A DNA stretch of 64,000 nt from Pedococcus cremeus (GTDB lineage Bacteria; Actinomycetota; Actinomycetes; Actinomycetales; Dermatophilaceae), in assembly GCF_900111375.1 (NCBI RefSeq), contig NZ_FOHB01000004.1, positions 431,066-495,065 of the forward strand, given 5' to 3'. Each line of letters begins with the position of its first letter. Position 1 is the stretch's first letter. This document shows, piece after piece, positions 17,937-27,034 of this stretch. The notes beneath the pieces are model-generated. The model had not been told where the DNA came from. It worked only from the letters and a program-made list of their open reading frames with translations, and searched no databases. The translations under genes were made by a program, and so were the position numbers.

Positions 17937-18281
17937 CGCAGTGCTCCTCCCTCGCGCTGCTCGCCCAACCCGGTGGTTCCGGATACTGCCGTTCCTGTAT
18001 GCGGTGCGCACTTCGTGTGAGCGCGCACGGGCGAGCCCGCCCAAGGGTATGGAAGAAGGTCCCCACCCCGACATGGGGAGCACTCCCCATCGGGCCTGCC
18101 GGCGCACAGCCTCCCACATCGGGTCAATGGGGAGAAAGTCCCGCGAAAGGGGTCGGGCACTTCAGGGGATCTGGTCGCGTGAACGGCATATGCCCGGTTT
18201 CAGGCACTGCGTCATACAGGATCCTCGAAGGTTCCATTAAGGTAGCCCGGGGTTTCTAGTGCTGTAGAGAGGGGGAACCAC
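17937..18281. promoter_or_regulatory. Divergent intergenic region with triple ATGGGGAG operator-like element
   Basis: This 345-base gap separates the envelope operon (minus) from the Stealth gene (plus). It holds a palindrome, ATGGGGAG-CA-CTCCCCAT at 18073-18090, and a third copy of ATGGGGAG at 18127-18134. That is the pattern of a dimeric regulator site plus a half-site. A smaller palindrome, GGCATATGCC, is near 18185. No confident -35/-10 pair was found. The Stealth gene has a ribosome site (AGAGGGGG) just before its GTG. Confidence 0.45.
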
Positions 18282-20012
18282 GTGCGAAAGGTGGTCGACG
18301 CCGTCCCGGTGTCCCTGCGACGGCAGGTGCGCAAGGCGCTCCCGGCCCCCGTGTGGCAGCAGCTGCGCGCCGCGGCATACGGCCAGACCCGCGTGCACCA
18401 CGCTTGGCGCAAGAGCCGGGTGACCATGCTCCGCATGGGTTCGGGCCGGCTCTCGGACGGCACGGTCGCCCTTGAGCTGCAGGGTGAGCCGTACATCGCC
18501 CAGAAGGTGTCGCACTTCCGCTCCAGCGAGGTGCTCGCCCGCCACCTCTCCATGGTCGCGGACGCCTTCGAAGCCCACGACGTGCCCTACTTCGTGCTCG
18601 ACGCCGAGCCCGAACGGCGCCGCATCGTCGTCGTCTCCCGCAAGCACCGCGGCCGCGCTCTCGAGGTTCTCGGCAAGGAGCTGCGCGGCGGACCGACCTA
18701 CATCGCCCCGGTGAAGGACCGCAAGACCCGCAACCCCCGACTGGTGGGCCGGTCGCCGCTGCCCCGTCGCGCCGACGTGGTGTGTGTCTTCCAGGTGCTG
18801 GCCAGCGAGTCCGGCGGCTACCTCGGCGGCCCCGAGCTCGGCTGTGACCTGGAGTTCTGGCGCGAGACGAGCCACAGCGAGCCGGCCGCCTTCAACGGTG
18901 AGCCCGTGCCGGCCGGGTCGCTGGTGATGCCGCGACGCAACCGCTGGGCCGACGTCATCACCCCGTCCGCCCGCAAGACCGTGCTCCGCCCGGTCGACGG
19001 CACGCCGCGGCCGATGCTGGAGACCATCGACCACCCCCACCTCTTCCAGGTCACCGAGCCGATCGACGTGGTCTACACGTGGGTCGACGGCAGCGACCCG
19101 GACTGGATCCTGCGCAAGGCCGAGGCACAGAACGAGCACCTGTCGCGGTCCGCGGTCATGCACGCGCTCGCCGCGAACGACAGCCGCTTCGTCTCCCGCG
19201 ACGAGCTGCGCTACTCGCTGCGCTCGCTGGACATGTATGCCGACTGGGTGCGGCACGTGTACCTCGTCACCGACGACCAGGTGCCGGCATGGCTCGACAC
19301 GACGAACCCGCGGGTGACCGTGGTGAGCCACCGCGAGCTGTTCGGCGACCGCGGCCGCCTGCCGACCTTCAACTCGCACGCCATCGAGAGCCAGCTGCAC
19401 CGGATTCCCGGGCTCAGCGAGCACTACCTGTACCTCAACGACGACGTCTTCTTCGGACGGCCGGTCTCGCCCGACCTGTTCTTCCACAGCAACGGGCTGT
19501 CGAAGTTCTTCGTCTCGCACGCCAAGGTCGGGCTCGGGCCGGCGGCGCCCGAGGACATGCCCGTGATGAGCGCGGCGAAGAACAACCGCGACCTCATCGT
19601 GAAGATGTTCGACCGGGCGCTGTCCAACAAGTTCAAGCACGTGCCGCACCCGCAGCGCCGCTCCGTCCTGCGCGACATGGAGCAGGACTTCGCCGCCGAC
19701 TTCGAGCGCACCGCCGCGTCGCAGTTCCGCAGCCACGACGACGTGTCCATCTCCGCCGCCCTGGCGCACTACTACTCCTACGCGACCGGCCGTGCCGTGC
19801 CCGGCGGCATCCGCTACTTCTACGCCGACATCGCCCGTGAAGACACGCCCCTGCGCCTGAAGTCGCTGCTGTCGACGCGTGACTTCGACGTGTTCTGCCT
19901 CAACGACCACGACTCGAGCCGGATCGACGTCGCCACGCAGGCCAAGATCATCGGCGACTTCCTGAGCGCCTACTTCCCCCAGCCCAGCAGCTTCGAGAAG
20001 CCGCCCGCCTGA
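18282..20012 (+). CDS. Stealth-family polysaccharide phosphotransferase
   Basis: A 576-residue protein with the Stealth conserved regions: CR1 as IDVVYTWVDGSDPDW (near residue 264), CR2 as RFVSRDELRYSLRSLDMYA and the YLNDDVFFGRP segment, then CR3/CR4 towards the C-terminus (ISAALAHYY, LNDHDSS). Stealth proteins transfer hexose-1-phosphate or similar groups to build phosphodiester-linked capsular or wall polymers. The first 240 residues are an extra alpha/beta domain often seen in actinobacterial members. The GTG start has a good purine-rich ribosome site. Its position beside a glycerophosphotransferase and acyltransferases supports a surface-polymer role. Confidence 0.9.
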   Translation: MRKVVDAVPVSLRRQVRKALPAPVWQQLRAAAYGQTRVHHAWRKSRVTMLRMGSGRLSDGTVALELQGEPYIAQKVSHFRSSEVLARHLSMVADAFEAHDVPYFVLDAEPERRRIVVVSRKHRGRALEVLGKELRGGPTYIAPVKDRKTRNPRLVGRSPLPRRADVVCVFQVLASESGGYLGGPELGCDLEFWRETSHSEPAAFNGEPVPAGSLVMPRRNRWADVITPSARKTVLRPVDGTPRPMLETIDHPHLFQVTEPIDVVYTWVDGSDPDWILRKAEAQNEHLSRSAVMHALAANDSRFVSRDELRYSLRSLDMYADWVRHVYLVTDDQVPAWLDTTNPRVTVVSHRELFGDRGRLPTFNSHAIESQLHRIPGLSEHYLYLNDDVFFGRPVSPDLFFHSNGLSKFFVSHAKVGLGPAAPEDMPVMSAAKNNRDLIVKMFDRALSNKFKHVPHPQRRSVLRDMEQDFAADFERTAASQFRSHDDVSISAALAHYYSYATGRAVPGGIRYFYADIAREDTPLRLKSLLSTRDFDVFCLNDHDSSRIDVATQAKIIGDFLSAYFPQPSSFEKPPA

Positions 20013-20067
20013 CCTCGAAGGTCGGCGTCAGCATGGCCATCAGAGGCAGCAACGGCGAGCGCTGGCT

Positions 20068-21237
20068 TCAGGAGGGGAGGGACGTCGCATCAGCCGGGGC
20101 CGTCTCACTCTGGACCGATGCCAGGCCGCTCTGGAGCCACCTCTTGATTCGAGGGGCCAGAGGTCGCTCAACTGCCACGTGAACGACCCATGCCATCAGC
20201 AGGCAGGCACCGGTCACGAGGGCGAGCGTGACATACGCAGGAGTGAACTCGCGCAGACGCGAGATGAAGTACCAGCCCCAGTGCTCGTGAAGCAGGTAGA
20301 GGGGATACGTCAGGGCGCCCGCCGTGGTCAGCCACCGCCACTCGATCTTCTGGGCGGCGTCGGTGGTGCACAGTGCGACGAGTCCGATGCAGACCGTGAT
20401 GAGCGTGATCTGGACGAGCAGCGACGGCTGGTAGTGCGTCTTCGTGAGGGGCCCACTGGGGTGGTAGCGGCCCGTGAGTCCCACGATGAAAGCCCAGTTG
20501 TACGCAACGAGCATCCAGTGGAACGCGCTGCCGCCTTCGCGGTAGATGAGGAAGAGGGCCATCCCCACACCGAAGTACGGTGCGTAGTTCCAGATAAGAA
20601 GGCTGGACAGCAGAGCCTGATCCGTGGTGTGCACCAGGGCGGCAACCAGCGGCCAAAGGACGATGAGGCTGATGACCCGGGCACGGGTCAGACCCCAGAC
20701 CAGCAGCAGACCCATCAGAAGGTAGAAGCGAAGCTCCACCCAGAGAGTCCAATACACGCCGTCCACGTGACGGATGTCGATGGCGTCTTGCATCATCGTC
20801 AGGTTTGCGATCGCCTCCCAGACGTCAACCCCCGAGTCGGGTACGACGAAGATCAGCAGCAGGGCCGTGGCTGCGACTGATACCCAGTAGGCAGGAAAGA
20901 GCCGTGTGACGCGCGAGATGCTGAAGCTCTCGACGCTCCGGCCCCAGGCGGTCATCAGAATGACAAACCCGCTGATGACGAAGAAGAGGTTCACGCCCAG
21001 CTCGCCGTACTGCGTGACCCGGGACAGCTGGGGGAACTTCTCCCACGGCGACATCCCCCAGGCATAGCTGTCACGGGCGGTGAAATGGAAGGCGAGGACG
21101 CTCAGAGCGGCGAACAGCCTCAGGCCGTCGAGCACGCGCAGACGACCGGCCCTCGCACGGGTAGGGACCGACTTTGCGGGCACGAGGGCGGCCGCGGCGC
21201 CCGAGGTCGTCGTCTCGCCTTCGGACAGGTTCTTCAT
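20068..21237 (-). CDS. Acyltransferase 3 family membrane protein (OafA/YrhL-like)
   Basis: A 389-residue protein with about ten transmembrane helices and the family signature LDGLRLFAALSVLAFHF at residues 34-50. It also has FFVISGFVILMTAWGR and the WTLWVELRFYLL block. Members O-acylate sugars or peptidoglycan from the membrane. It lies 16 bases from the stop of the glycosyltransferase/TagF-like gene, so it probably modifies the polymer made there. It is a clear paralogue of the protein at 25729-26910. Codon use is less GC-extreme than in its neighbours. Confidence 0.92.
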   Translation of the reverse strand: MKNLSEGETTTSGAAAALVPAKSVPTRARAGRLRVLDGLRLFAALSVLAFHFTARDSYAWGMSPWEKFPQLSRVTQYGELGVNLFFVISGFVILMTAWGRSVESFSISRVTRLFPAYWVSVAATALLLIFVVPDSGVDVWEAIANLTMMQDAIDIRHVDGVYWTLWVELRFYLLMGLLLVWGLTRARVISLIVLWPLVAALVHTTDQALLSSLLIWNYAPYFGVGMALFLIYREGGSAFHWMLVAYNWAFIVGLTGRYHPSGPLTKTHYQPSLLVQITLITVCIGLVALCTTDAAQKIEWRWLTTAGALTYPLYLLHEHWGWYFISRLREFTPAYVTLALVTGACLLMAWVVHVAVERPLAPRIKRWLQSGLASVQSETAPADATSLPS

Positions 21238-21253
21238 CGTTCAGCCTCGATGC

Positions 21254-24103
21254 TCAGGAGGACGTGGTCACTTCGTTGCCGGTCCCCACAACGACGGTGG
21301 CCGACCCGTTCATGACGGCCGCACCGTTCGACGCGTCGAGCCCCAGTGGCGTGAGCTCAGGATGGCTTCGCCTGAGGTACGCCCTCCTGTAGGGCATGGG
21401 GCGGTCCATGTCGAGCACCGCCTGGAAGACACGCTCGCTGCACTGCCCGTCACGGTGAGGGAAGATGTCGCGCATTCGCGGTCCGTACATCTCGTCGGGG
21501 ACCGCGCGCAGCCTGGCTGCCTGTTCGATGGCTGCGAGGGCGCGCTCGGTGTCGACTGTCACGGGACCGAACCCGTCCTCCTCGTAGCTCCACGTCCCAC
21601 GACGGTAGGCGTGGCCGCCCGCGAAGAACTCGGCCTGGTCGAACTGGAAGTAGACGACCGGCCGCTCGATGTAGGCCATCTCGAAAGCGAGCGACGAGTA
21701 GTCGGTGACCATCAGGGCCGACCGCGCCAGGACTTCCTGCACATCGGTATCCGAGTACCGGCAGACCGTGATGTGCTCCGCGAGCGGGCTGTCGTCGAGG
21801 TACCCCTGCATGTTGGGATGCGGCATGAAGACGACCTCGAGGCCGTTTGCGGCTGCGATCTCCTTGAGCCGGTCCGAGTTCAGGAGCGACATCCAGTTGT
21901 CCGCGTACTCGGACTCCCAAAATCCCTGGACCTGCTGCCGCTCGTTGCCCCCGGCGCTGTTGACCAGGTCGCCCAGGAGGGTGCGTCTCCACGTCGGCAT
22001 GACGAGCAGGAGGGACCGATCCTTGCTCGCTTGGGCCAGTTCCAAGAGCCTGTCGTGGCGTGGGAAGCCGGTGAGGACGACCTCCTTGCCGGTGAAGATG
22101 TAGGGCGTGTGGTCTCCGACGATCGACTCGTGCTCGTCTGTACTCGCCGTGATGAAGAGGCTGATGGGCTTGCGGTTCACCCAGCGTGACAGATCGTCCT
22201 TGGTGACCCCGTGTTGCAGGAAGGTGAAACGCCAACTCTTGTTGCCATGCCGCTTTGGGTCCAGCGGCTTGACGATGTAGTGGTCCACCTGCGAGGAGAG
22301 CAGGTGATCGGTGTTGAGCAGCAACAGCACATGCTCGTCCGAGCCATGCTCCACGAGCCGGAAGCCCTCCGCGCTCAGTCGGTCCCAGTCAGTCGAGTCC
22401 CTGTTGAGGACAAACCACGAGTTGATCTCCGGGTGGTTCCGGCTGATGTGCCGGTAGAGGTGCTCGGCGTTGTCCTGTGCCTGGTTGTCACGGTCGATGA
22501 AGGTCCAGGCGTTGCCGTACCTCGCGCGGACTGCCCGGGACTTCGCGCGCTCACGGAGGCGCTTGTCCCGCCGCGCAGTGCGGCCCTCGTCGGTAAAGGC
22601 GGCCCTCACGCCTTCGACCCGGCCCTGCGCACCGACGATCGTCTGCTTCGCAGTCCTTTTCGCTGACCGTGCTACCTGACGCGCCACGCTTCCCGAGCGC
22701 GTCGGGGTCTTGTCTCCGCGGACTGCGGCCGGTCCGGAGTACCGGGTCAGCCGACGCCACATGACAGCGGGACGCATGACGAAGACGGGTTCCTGGGGCG
22801 CGCCGAGCGTCAACGGCACCTGTCTGCCATCCAAGGCGATCCTGATCGTGCCCGTCGCCGGCAGCCAAACGATGCGCTCGCGCATCAGGACACGGCCCAA
22901 GTAGGTGACGTCGCGAATCTTTGCGAAGACCGGTTCGATCGCCATGCCGCGGACCCGGAAGTCCTCGAGGGGAAGGTCGCCGCCGTAGAAGTAGCGCACC
23001 TGGACGATCTCGCGACCGCTGTCGATGCGGATCAAGGGCAGGCTTATCGGCCGTTGCCGCTCCTTCTTGTAGCCGAGCACCAGGGCGTCACGCAGCTGGA
23101 GCGAGGTTGGCAGAAGCGTGATTCCCTCGATCGTCTCCGTGTCGATGTACTGGAAGATCCGCTCGACCAGGTGGTGGAAGGGGTCTGCGATCGGCTTGCC
23201 GATCCAAGCGGTGGCGCTGTGGATGCGCTCGTCCTGCCGGAAGTAGAACAGCAGGTCGTAGAGGACGAGGTTCTGTGCCCACACGGGCACGTGACCAAGC
23301 TGCCCGTGAATGGTTTCGAGCAGGCGCAGATATCCGACCTCGGGGAGGTGCACGTACTTCTCAGGCTTGTGCCAGCTGCTCTGGACCAGCGAACTGCCGT
23401 CCTCGCGACGGCGGTAGTGGTAATGCGCCTCCGTCAAGATGCCGAGACGCGGCCGCGCCCTTGAGGCCAGGTAGAGCGTCGTGAGAAAGGCGTCCTCGAA
23501 GTTCGGCTTGATGTCGTCGTCGTAACGCAGCCCTAGCTCGTTGAGCCGGTCCGTCAGGTAGAAGGCCGTCGCAGACTGCAGATGGATGTACTCCGGGTGG
23601 CGGCTCAGGTCGACGATCTGCGTTCCACGCCGGAACTTCCGGCGCAAGGGGTGCGTGTCCGTCACCTCTCCGGTCGCGTCGTTGAGGAGGAGTAGGCGAG
23701 TGCTCAGCAGGTCCACGTGCTGGTCGGCGTTCGCGGCCAAGAACGACGCGATCTCAGCAAAGTACGAGGGATGGAACATGTCGTCGGGGTCGGGAAAGCT
23801 GACCCACGTCGAGGTGATGTGCCGCAGGCCCTCGTTGCGTGCCGACGCGAGGCCACCATTCTCCTTGCGGATCAGCTGTGCGTGCGGCGCCACTGCGTCG
23901 ATCCACTGCTGAATGAGCTCCGCTGAGCGGTCCGGCGAACCATCATCGACGAAGACGAGCTGTACCTTTTCCAGAGGCAGCGTCTGAGCGGTCAGCGAGT
24001 CGAGGAAGTCCTGCACATAGCGCTCGACCCCATAGGTCGGTATGACGACCCCCAGTTGGTACGCCTGCGCATGGTCCACCGTCTGGCTTTCGGCCCTGCT
24101 CAT
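21254..24103 (-). CDS. GT2 glycosyltransferase fused to CDP-glycerol glycerophosphotransferase (TagF-like)
   Basis: A 949-residue two-domain enzyme. Residues about 15-240 are a GT-A family 2 glycosyltransferase (VVIPTYGVERYV, VDDGSPDRS, ENGGLASARNEG, and a DPDD metal-binding motif near 106). The middle part has no clear domain. Residues about 545-900 match the Glyphos_transf family of teichoic-acid polymerases (LQHGVTKDD, GFPRHDRL, VTDYSSLAFE). It probably extends or decorates a glycerol-phosphate-containing wall or capsule polymer. The region is less GC-rich than the surroundings, with more A/T-ending codons, which suggests acquisition together with the adjacent acyltransferase. Its ATG is at 24103. 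Confidence 0.9.
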   Translation of the reverse strand: MSRAESQTVDHAQAYQLGVVIPTYGVERYVQDFLDSLTAQTLPLEKVQLVFVDDGSPDRSAELIQQWIDAVAPHAQLIRKENGGLASARNEGLRHITSTWVSFPDPDDMFHPSYFAEIASFLAANADQHVDLLSTRLLLLNDATGEVTDTHPLRRKFRRGTQIVDLSRHPEYIHLQSATAFYLTDRLNELGLRYDDDIKPNFEDAFLTTLYLASRARPRLGILTEAHYHYRRREDGSSLVQSSWHKPEKYVHLPEVGYLRLLETIHGQLGHVPVWAQNLVLYDLLFYFRQDERIHSATAWIGKPIADPFHHLVERIFQYIDTETIEGITLLPTSLQLRDALVLGYKKERQRPISLPLIRIDSGREIVQVRYFYGGDLPLEDFRVRGMAIEPVFAKIRDVTYLGRVLMRERIVWLPATGTIRIALDGRQVPLTLGAPQEPVFVMRPAVMWRRLTRYSGPAAVRGDKTPTRSGSVARQVARSAKRTAKQTIVGAQGRVEGVRAAFTDEGRTARRDKRLRERAKSRAVRARYGNAWTFIDRDNQAQDNAEHLYRHISRNHPEINSWFVLNRDSTDWDRLSAEGFRLVEHGSDEHVLLLLNTDHLLSSQVDHYIVKPLDPKRHGNKSWRFTFLQHGVTKDDLSRWVNRKPISLFITASTDEHESIVGDHTPYIFTGKEVVLTGFPRHDRLLELAQASKDRSLLLVMPTWRRTLLGDLVNSAGGNERQQVQGFWESEYADNWMSLLNSDRLKEIAAANGLEVVFMPHPNMQGYLDDSPLAEHITVCRYSDTDVQEVLARSALMVTDYSSLAFEMAYIERPVVYFQFDQAEFFAGGHAYRRGTWSYEEDGFGPVTVDTERALAAIEQAARLRAVPDEMYGPRMRDIFPHRDGQCSERVFQAVLDMDRPMPYRRAYLRRSHPELTPLGLDASNGAAVMNGSATVVVGTGNEVTTSS

Positions 24104-24206
24104 TGTGACTCTCCTCTGTCCCCACCTTGTGCTCGGGGCAGAATGTCATATTTCGTGGACGTCCGGTCTGCCTCCTGCTCGCGACCCGCGGATGGCGCCC
24201 GTGCTG

Positions 24207-25718
24207 TCATTGAGTGCTGCCGGTCTGCGACTCGGGCTGGTCGGCCCACCACTGGAGGAGCCGCTCCTTGGCGGCCTCCTCCCCGATCGGCCCCTCGTCC
24301 AGACGGACCGACAGCAGGTACTTGTAGGCGCGGCCCAGCAGCGGGCCGGGCTTGATGCCCAGCACCTCGGAGATCTGGTTGCCGTCGAGCTCGGGCCGCA
24401 CCCTGCCCAGCTCCTCCTGCTCCTGCAGCCGGACGATGCGCACCTCGAGCTCGTCGTAGGTGCGCGACAGGCGCTCGGCCTTGCGCCGGTTGCGCGTCGT
24501 CGAGTCCGAGCGGGTGAGCCGATGCAGGCGCTGGAGCAGCGGCCCCGCGTCGGTGATGTAGCGACGGACGGCCGAGTCGGTCCACTGGCCCTCGCCGTAG
24601 CCGTGGAACCGCAGGTGCAGCTCGACCAGCCGGGCGACGGCCTTGACAGTCTCCTTGTCGTAGCGGAGGGCCTTGAGCCGCTTGGCCGCCATCTTGGCGC
24701 CGACCACCTCGTGGTGGTGGAAGGAGACACCGCCGCCGTCTTCGAACTTGCGCGTGGCCGGCTTGCCGATGTCGTGCAGCAGCGCGGCGAGGCGCAGCAC
24801 GAGGTCAGGACCCGGCACCGAGTCCGCCGGGCCGTCAGCCGGCCCCTCGAGGGCGATGGCCTGCTCGAGCACGATGAGCGAGTGCTCGTAGACGTCCTTG
24901 TGGCGGTGGTGCTCGTCCACCTCGAGCTTGAGGGCGGGCAGCTCGGGCAGCATCTGGTCAGCCAGACCGGTCTCGACGAGGATCTCCAACCCTGCGCGGG
25001 GCTGCGGGGCGAGCAGGAGCTTGCTGAACTCGTCGCGGATCCGCTCGGCCGAGACGATCTGCAGCGTCTTGGCCCGCTCGCGCATGGCCTGCTCGACGGC
25101 CGGGTCGAGGTGGGCGCCGAGCTGGGCCGCGAACCGGGCCGCCCGCATCATCCGCAGCGGGTCGTCGGCGAAGCTCACCTCCGGTGAGCCGGGCGTGCGG
25201 AGCACCTTCCGCGCGAGGTCGGCCAGGCCGGCATACGGGTCGACGAACTCGAGCGAGGGCAGCCGCAGCGCCATCGCGTTCATCGTGAAGTCGCGGCGGA
25301 CCAGGTCGTCCTCGAGGTTGTCGCCGAAGGCGACGACGGGCTTGCGGGTCTGGTGGTCGTAGGCGTCCGCGCGGTACGTCGTCACCTCGACGGTCACGTC
25401 ACCGCGGCGGGCGCCGATGGTGCCGAACTCCTTGCCGATGTCCCAGTGGGCATCGCCCCAGCCGGCGAGCAGGCGCTGTGTCTGGTCGGGGGCGGCGCTG
25501 GTGGTGAAGTCCAGGTCGGGTGACGTCCGGCCCAGGAACGCGTCGCGGACCGGTCCGCCGACCAGTGCGATCTCGTGGCCGGCGCCGGCGAAGAGCTGCC
25601 CGAGCTCCGTGAGGATCGGCACGACCGGGGCGAGGTGCGCGACGGCCTGCCGCAGCAGCGCGGCAGACGGCTGGGCAGTGGCGGGGGACGACGAGGACGG
25701 GGATGACGGAGACGGCAA
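24207..25718 (-). CDS. cca: CCA tRNA nucleotidyltransferase with HD domain
   Basis: A 503-residue class II CCA-adding enzyme. The nucleotidyltransferase head has GGPVRDAFLGR and the catalytic DLDF, the RRDFTMNAMAL motif follows, and an HD domain (DVYEHSLIVL, LLHDIGKP) lies near residues 275-330. It repairs or completes the 3' CCA of tRNAs. The position next to the NUDIX-DUF6049-murJ block matches Rv3907c in Mycobacterium tuberculosis. The longest frame starts at a TTG at 25718, preceded by a TAGGGT -10-like element seven bases away. A later in-frame GTG could instead be the start, so the first 30 residues are uncertain. Confidence 0.93.
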   Translation of the reverse strand: MPSPSSPSSSSPATAQPSAALLRQAVAHLAPVVPILTELGQLFAGAGHEIALVGGPVRDAFLGRTSPDLDFTTSAAPDQTQRLLAGWGDAHWDIGKEFGTIGARRGDVTVEVTTYRADAYDHQTRKPVVAFGDNLEDDLVRRDFTMNAMALRLPSLEFVDPYAGLADLARKVLRTPGSPEVSFADDPLRMMRAARFAAQLGAHLDPAVEQAMRERAKTLQIVSAERIRDEFSKLLLAPQPRAGLEILVETGLADQMLPELPALKLEVDEHHRHKDVYEHSLIVLEQAIALEGPADGPADSVPGPDLVLRLAALLHDIGKPATRKFEDGGGVSFHHHEVVGAKMAAKRLKALRYDKETVKAVARLVELHLRFHGYGEGQWTDSAVRRYITDAGPLLQRLHRLTRSDSTTRNRRKAERLSRTYDELEVRIVRLQEQEELGRVRPELDGNQISEVLGIKPGPLLGRAYKYLLSVRLDEGPIGEEAAKERLLQWWADQPESQTGSTQ

Positions 25719-25728
25719 GGTGATGACC

Positions 25729-26910
25729 CTAGGTAGTGGTGCGTGCGGCGGGCGCTGCGGTGCGCTCGGCGGGTGTGCGCAGGCCCTGCGTCACCCAGCG
25801 CCTCATGAGGGGCGCGAGTGGACGCTCCACGACGCGGTTGACCAGCCAGGCCAGGCCCAGCACGAACAGGACGGCCACCAGGAGCACCACGAGTCGCGGC
25901 AGGCTCCCGGACAGCTTGGAGATGACGAACAGCCCCCAGTACTCGTGGACGAGGTACAGCGGGTAGGTGAGGAGCCCCAGGGTGGTGGCCAGGCGCCACC
26001 GGACGTGCTGCAGCCGGGTGGTCGTGACCAGCGCGACCGCGGCGAAGCACAGCAGCACCACGGCCATCGCCACCAGCGACTTCGCCTCGCCGCCGGTCTT
26101 GCGGTGGATGATGTGGGCGTAGTCGGCCGCCTTGGTCATGGCCAGCACGACCTGGAGACCGACGAGTCCTCCCAGCAGGGGGCTCCACCCCTCCCGGTGC
26201 ACCAGGTAGAGCAGCATCCCCGCCGCGAAGTACGGCGCCCACTGCGCGATGAGCAGCTCGCTGAGGAAAGCCTGATCGGTGGTGGCCGCCAGGGCCGCCA
26301 CCACGGGCCACAGCGTCGCGAAGGCCAGCACCCGCTGGCGCGTCAGGCCCACCAGCATGAGCAGGCCGACGAGCAGGTAGAAGCGCATCTCCACCCACAG
26401 CGTCCAGTAGACGCCGTCGACATGGTTCACGCCGTTGGGCTCGTGCAACATCGTCAGGTTGGTGATGACCTGGGGGATCGTCACGTCCTTGCCCGACACG
26501 TTGGACACCGCCAGCAACAGGCCGCCGGTGAGGAGCACGCCGGCCCAGTAGCCGGGGAACAGCCGGGCCACGCGCGACCCGACGTATGCCGGCAGCTCGC
26601 GACCCCAGGCCGTCATCAGGATGACGAACCCCGAGATGAAGAAGAACAGGTCCACCCCGAGGTAGCCGTAACGGGTCACCTGGTGCAACTCGGGAAACGC
26701 CGAGATGGTGGGCGTGCCCCAGACCGGAGTCTTGATGGCCGTGAAGTGGTAGCCCACCACCGCCAGCGCGGCGAGGAACCGGAGCCCGTCGAGGAGGGTC
26801 AGCCGCGGCGGGCGATGGGGCGCCTCCGGGGTCGCGACCCTCTCCGTGGGGGCAAGGGTCTGCGGCAGCACCCGGAAAGGATAGCCGCGCGGCGACCGCC
26901 TCCCATCCAA
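25729..26910 (-). CDS. Acyltransferase 3 family membrane protein (second copy)
   Basis: A polytopic membrane acyltransferase of about 390 residues, closely related to the protein at 20068-21237. The shared blocks include LFFFISGFVILMTAWGR, HVDGVYWTLWVEMRFYLL, LTYPLYLVHEYWG and VVERPLAPLMRRW. It would O-acylate a surface glycan. Unlike its paralogue it has the high GC of the host genome. The frame opens at TTG 26910 with no convincing ribosome site at the right distance. GTG at 26871 is an alternative start just before the family domain. It ends ten bases from the cca frame. Confidence 0.88.
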   Translation of the reverse strand: MDGRRSPRGYPFRVLPQTLAPTERVATPEAPHRPPRLTLLDGLRFLAALAVVGYHFTAIKTPVWGTPTISAFPELHQVTRYGYLGVDLFFFISGFVILMTAWGRELPAYVGSRVARLFPGYWAGVLLTGGLLLAVSNVSGKDVTIPQVITNLTMLHEPNGVNHVDGVYWTLWVEMRFYLLVGLLMLVGLTRQRVLAFATLWPVVAALAATTDQAFLSELLIAQWAPYFAAGMLLYLVHREGWSPLLGGLVGLQVVLAMTKAADYAHIIHRKTGGEAKSLVAMAVVLLCFAAVALVTTTRLQHVRWRLATTLGLLTYPLYLVHEYWGLFVISKLSGSLPRLVVLLVAVLFVLGLAWLVNRVVERPLAPLMRRWVTQGLRTPAERTAAPAARTTT

Positions 26911-27021
26911 GCGTGACCGCGCCGCACAGGCCGGTCCAGGTCATCACGCCGGGTCACACCGCCGTGGTGGTGACCGCCCCTGCGGCTCGCGCCGCACGGG
27001 CCGCCCACCAGCAACGCTGGT

Positions 27022-27027
27022 TAGAGT
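27022..27027 (+). promoter_or_regulatory. -10 element TAGAGT for a leaderless NUDIX transcript
   Basis: TAGAGT fits the actinobacterial -10 pattern TANNNT and ends seven bases before the ATG at 27035. No ribosome site is present. The spacing predicts transcription starting at or within a base of the start codon, a leaderless mRNA. No clear -35 is seen. Confidence 0.55.
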
Positions 27028-27034
27028 GACGGGC

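Noticed and set aside
20013..24206. Insertion sequence or prophage in the lower-GC segment
   Set aside because: No transposase, integrase, terminal repeats or tRNA target was found.
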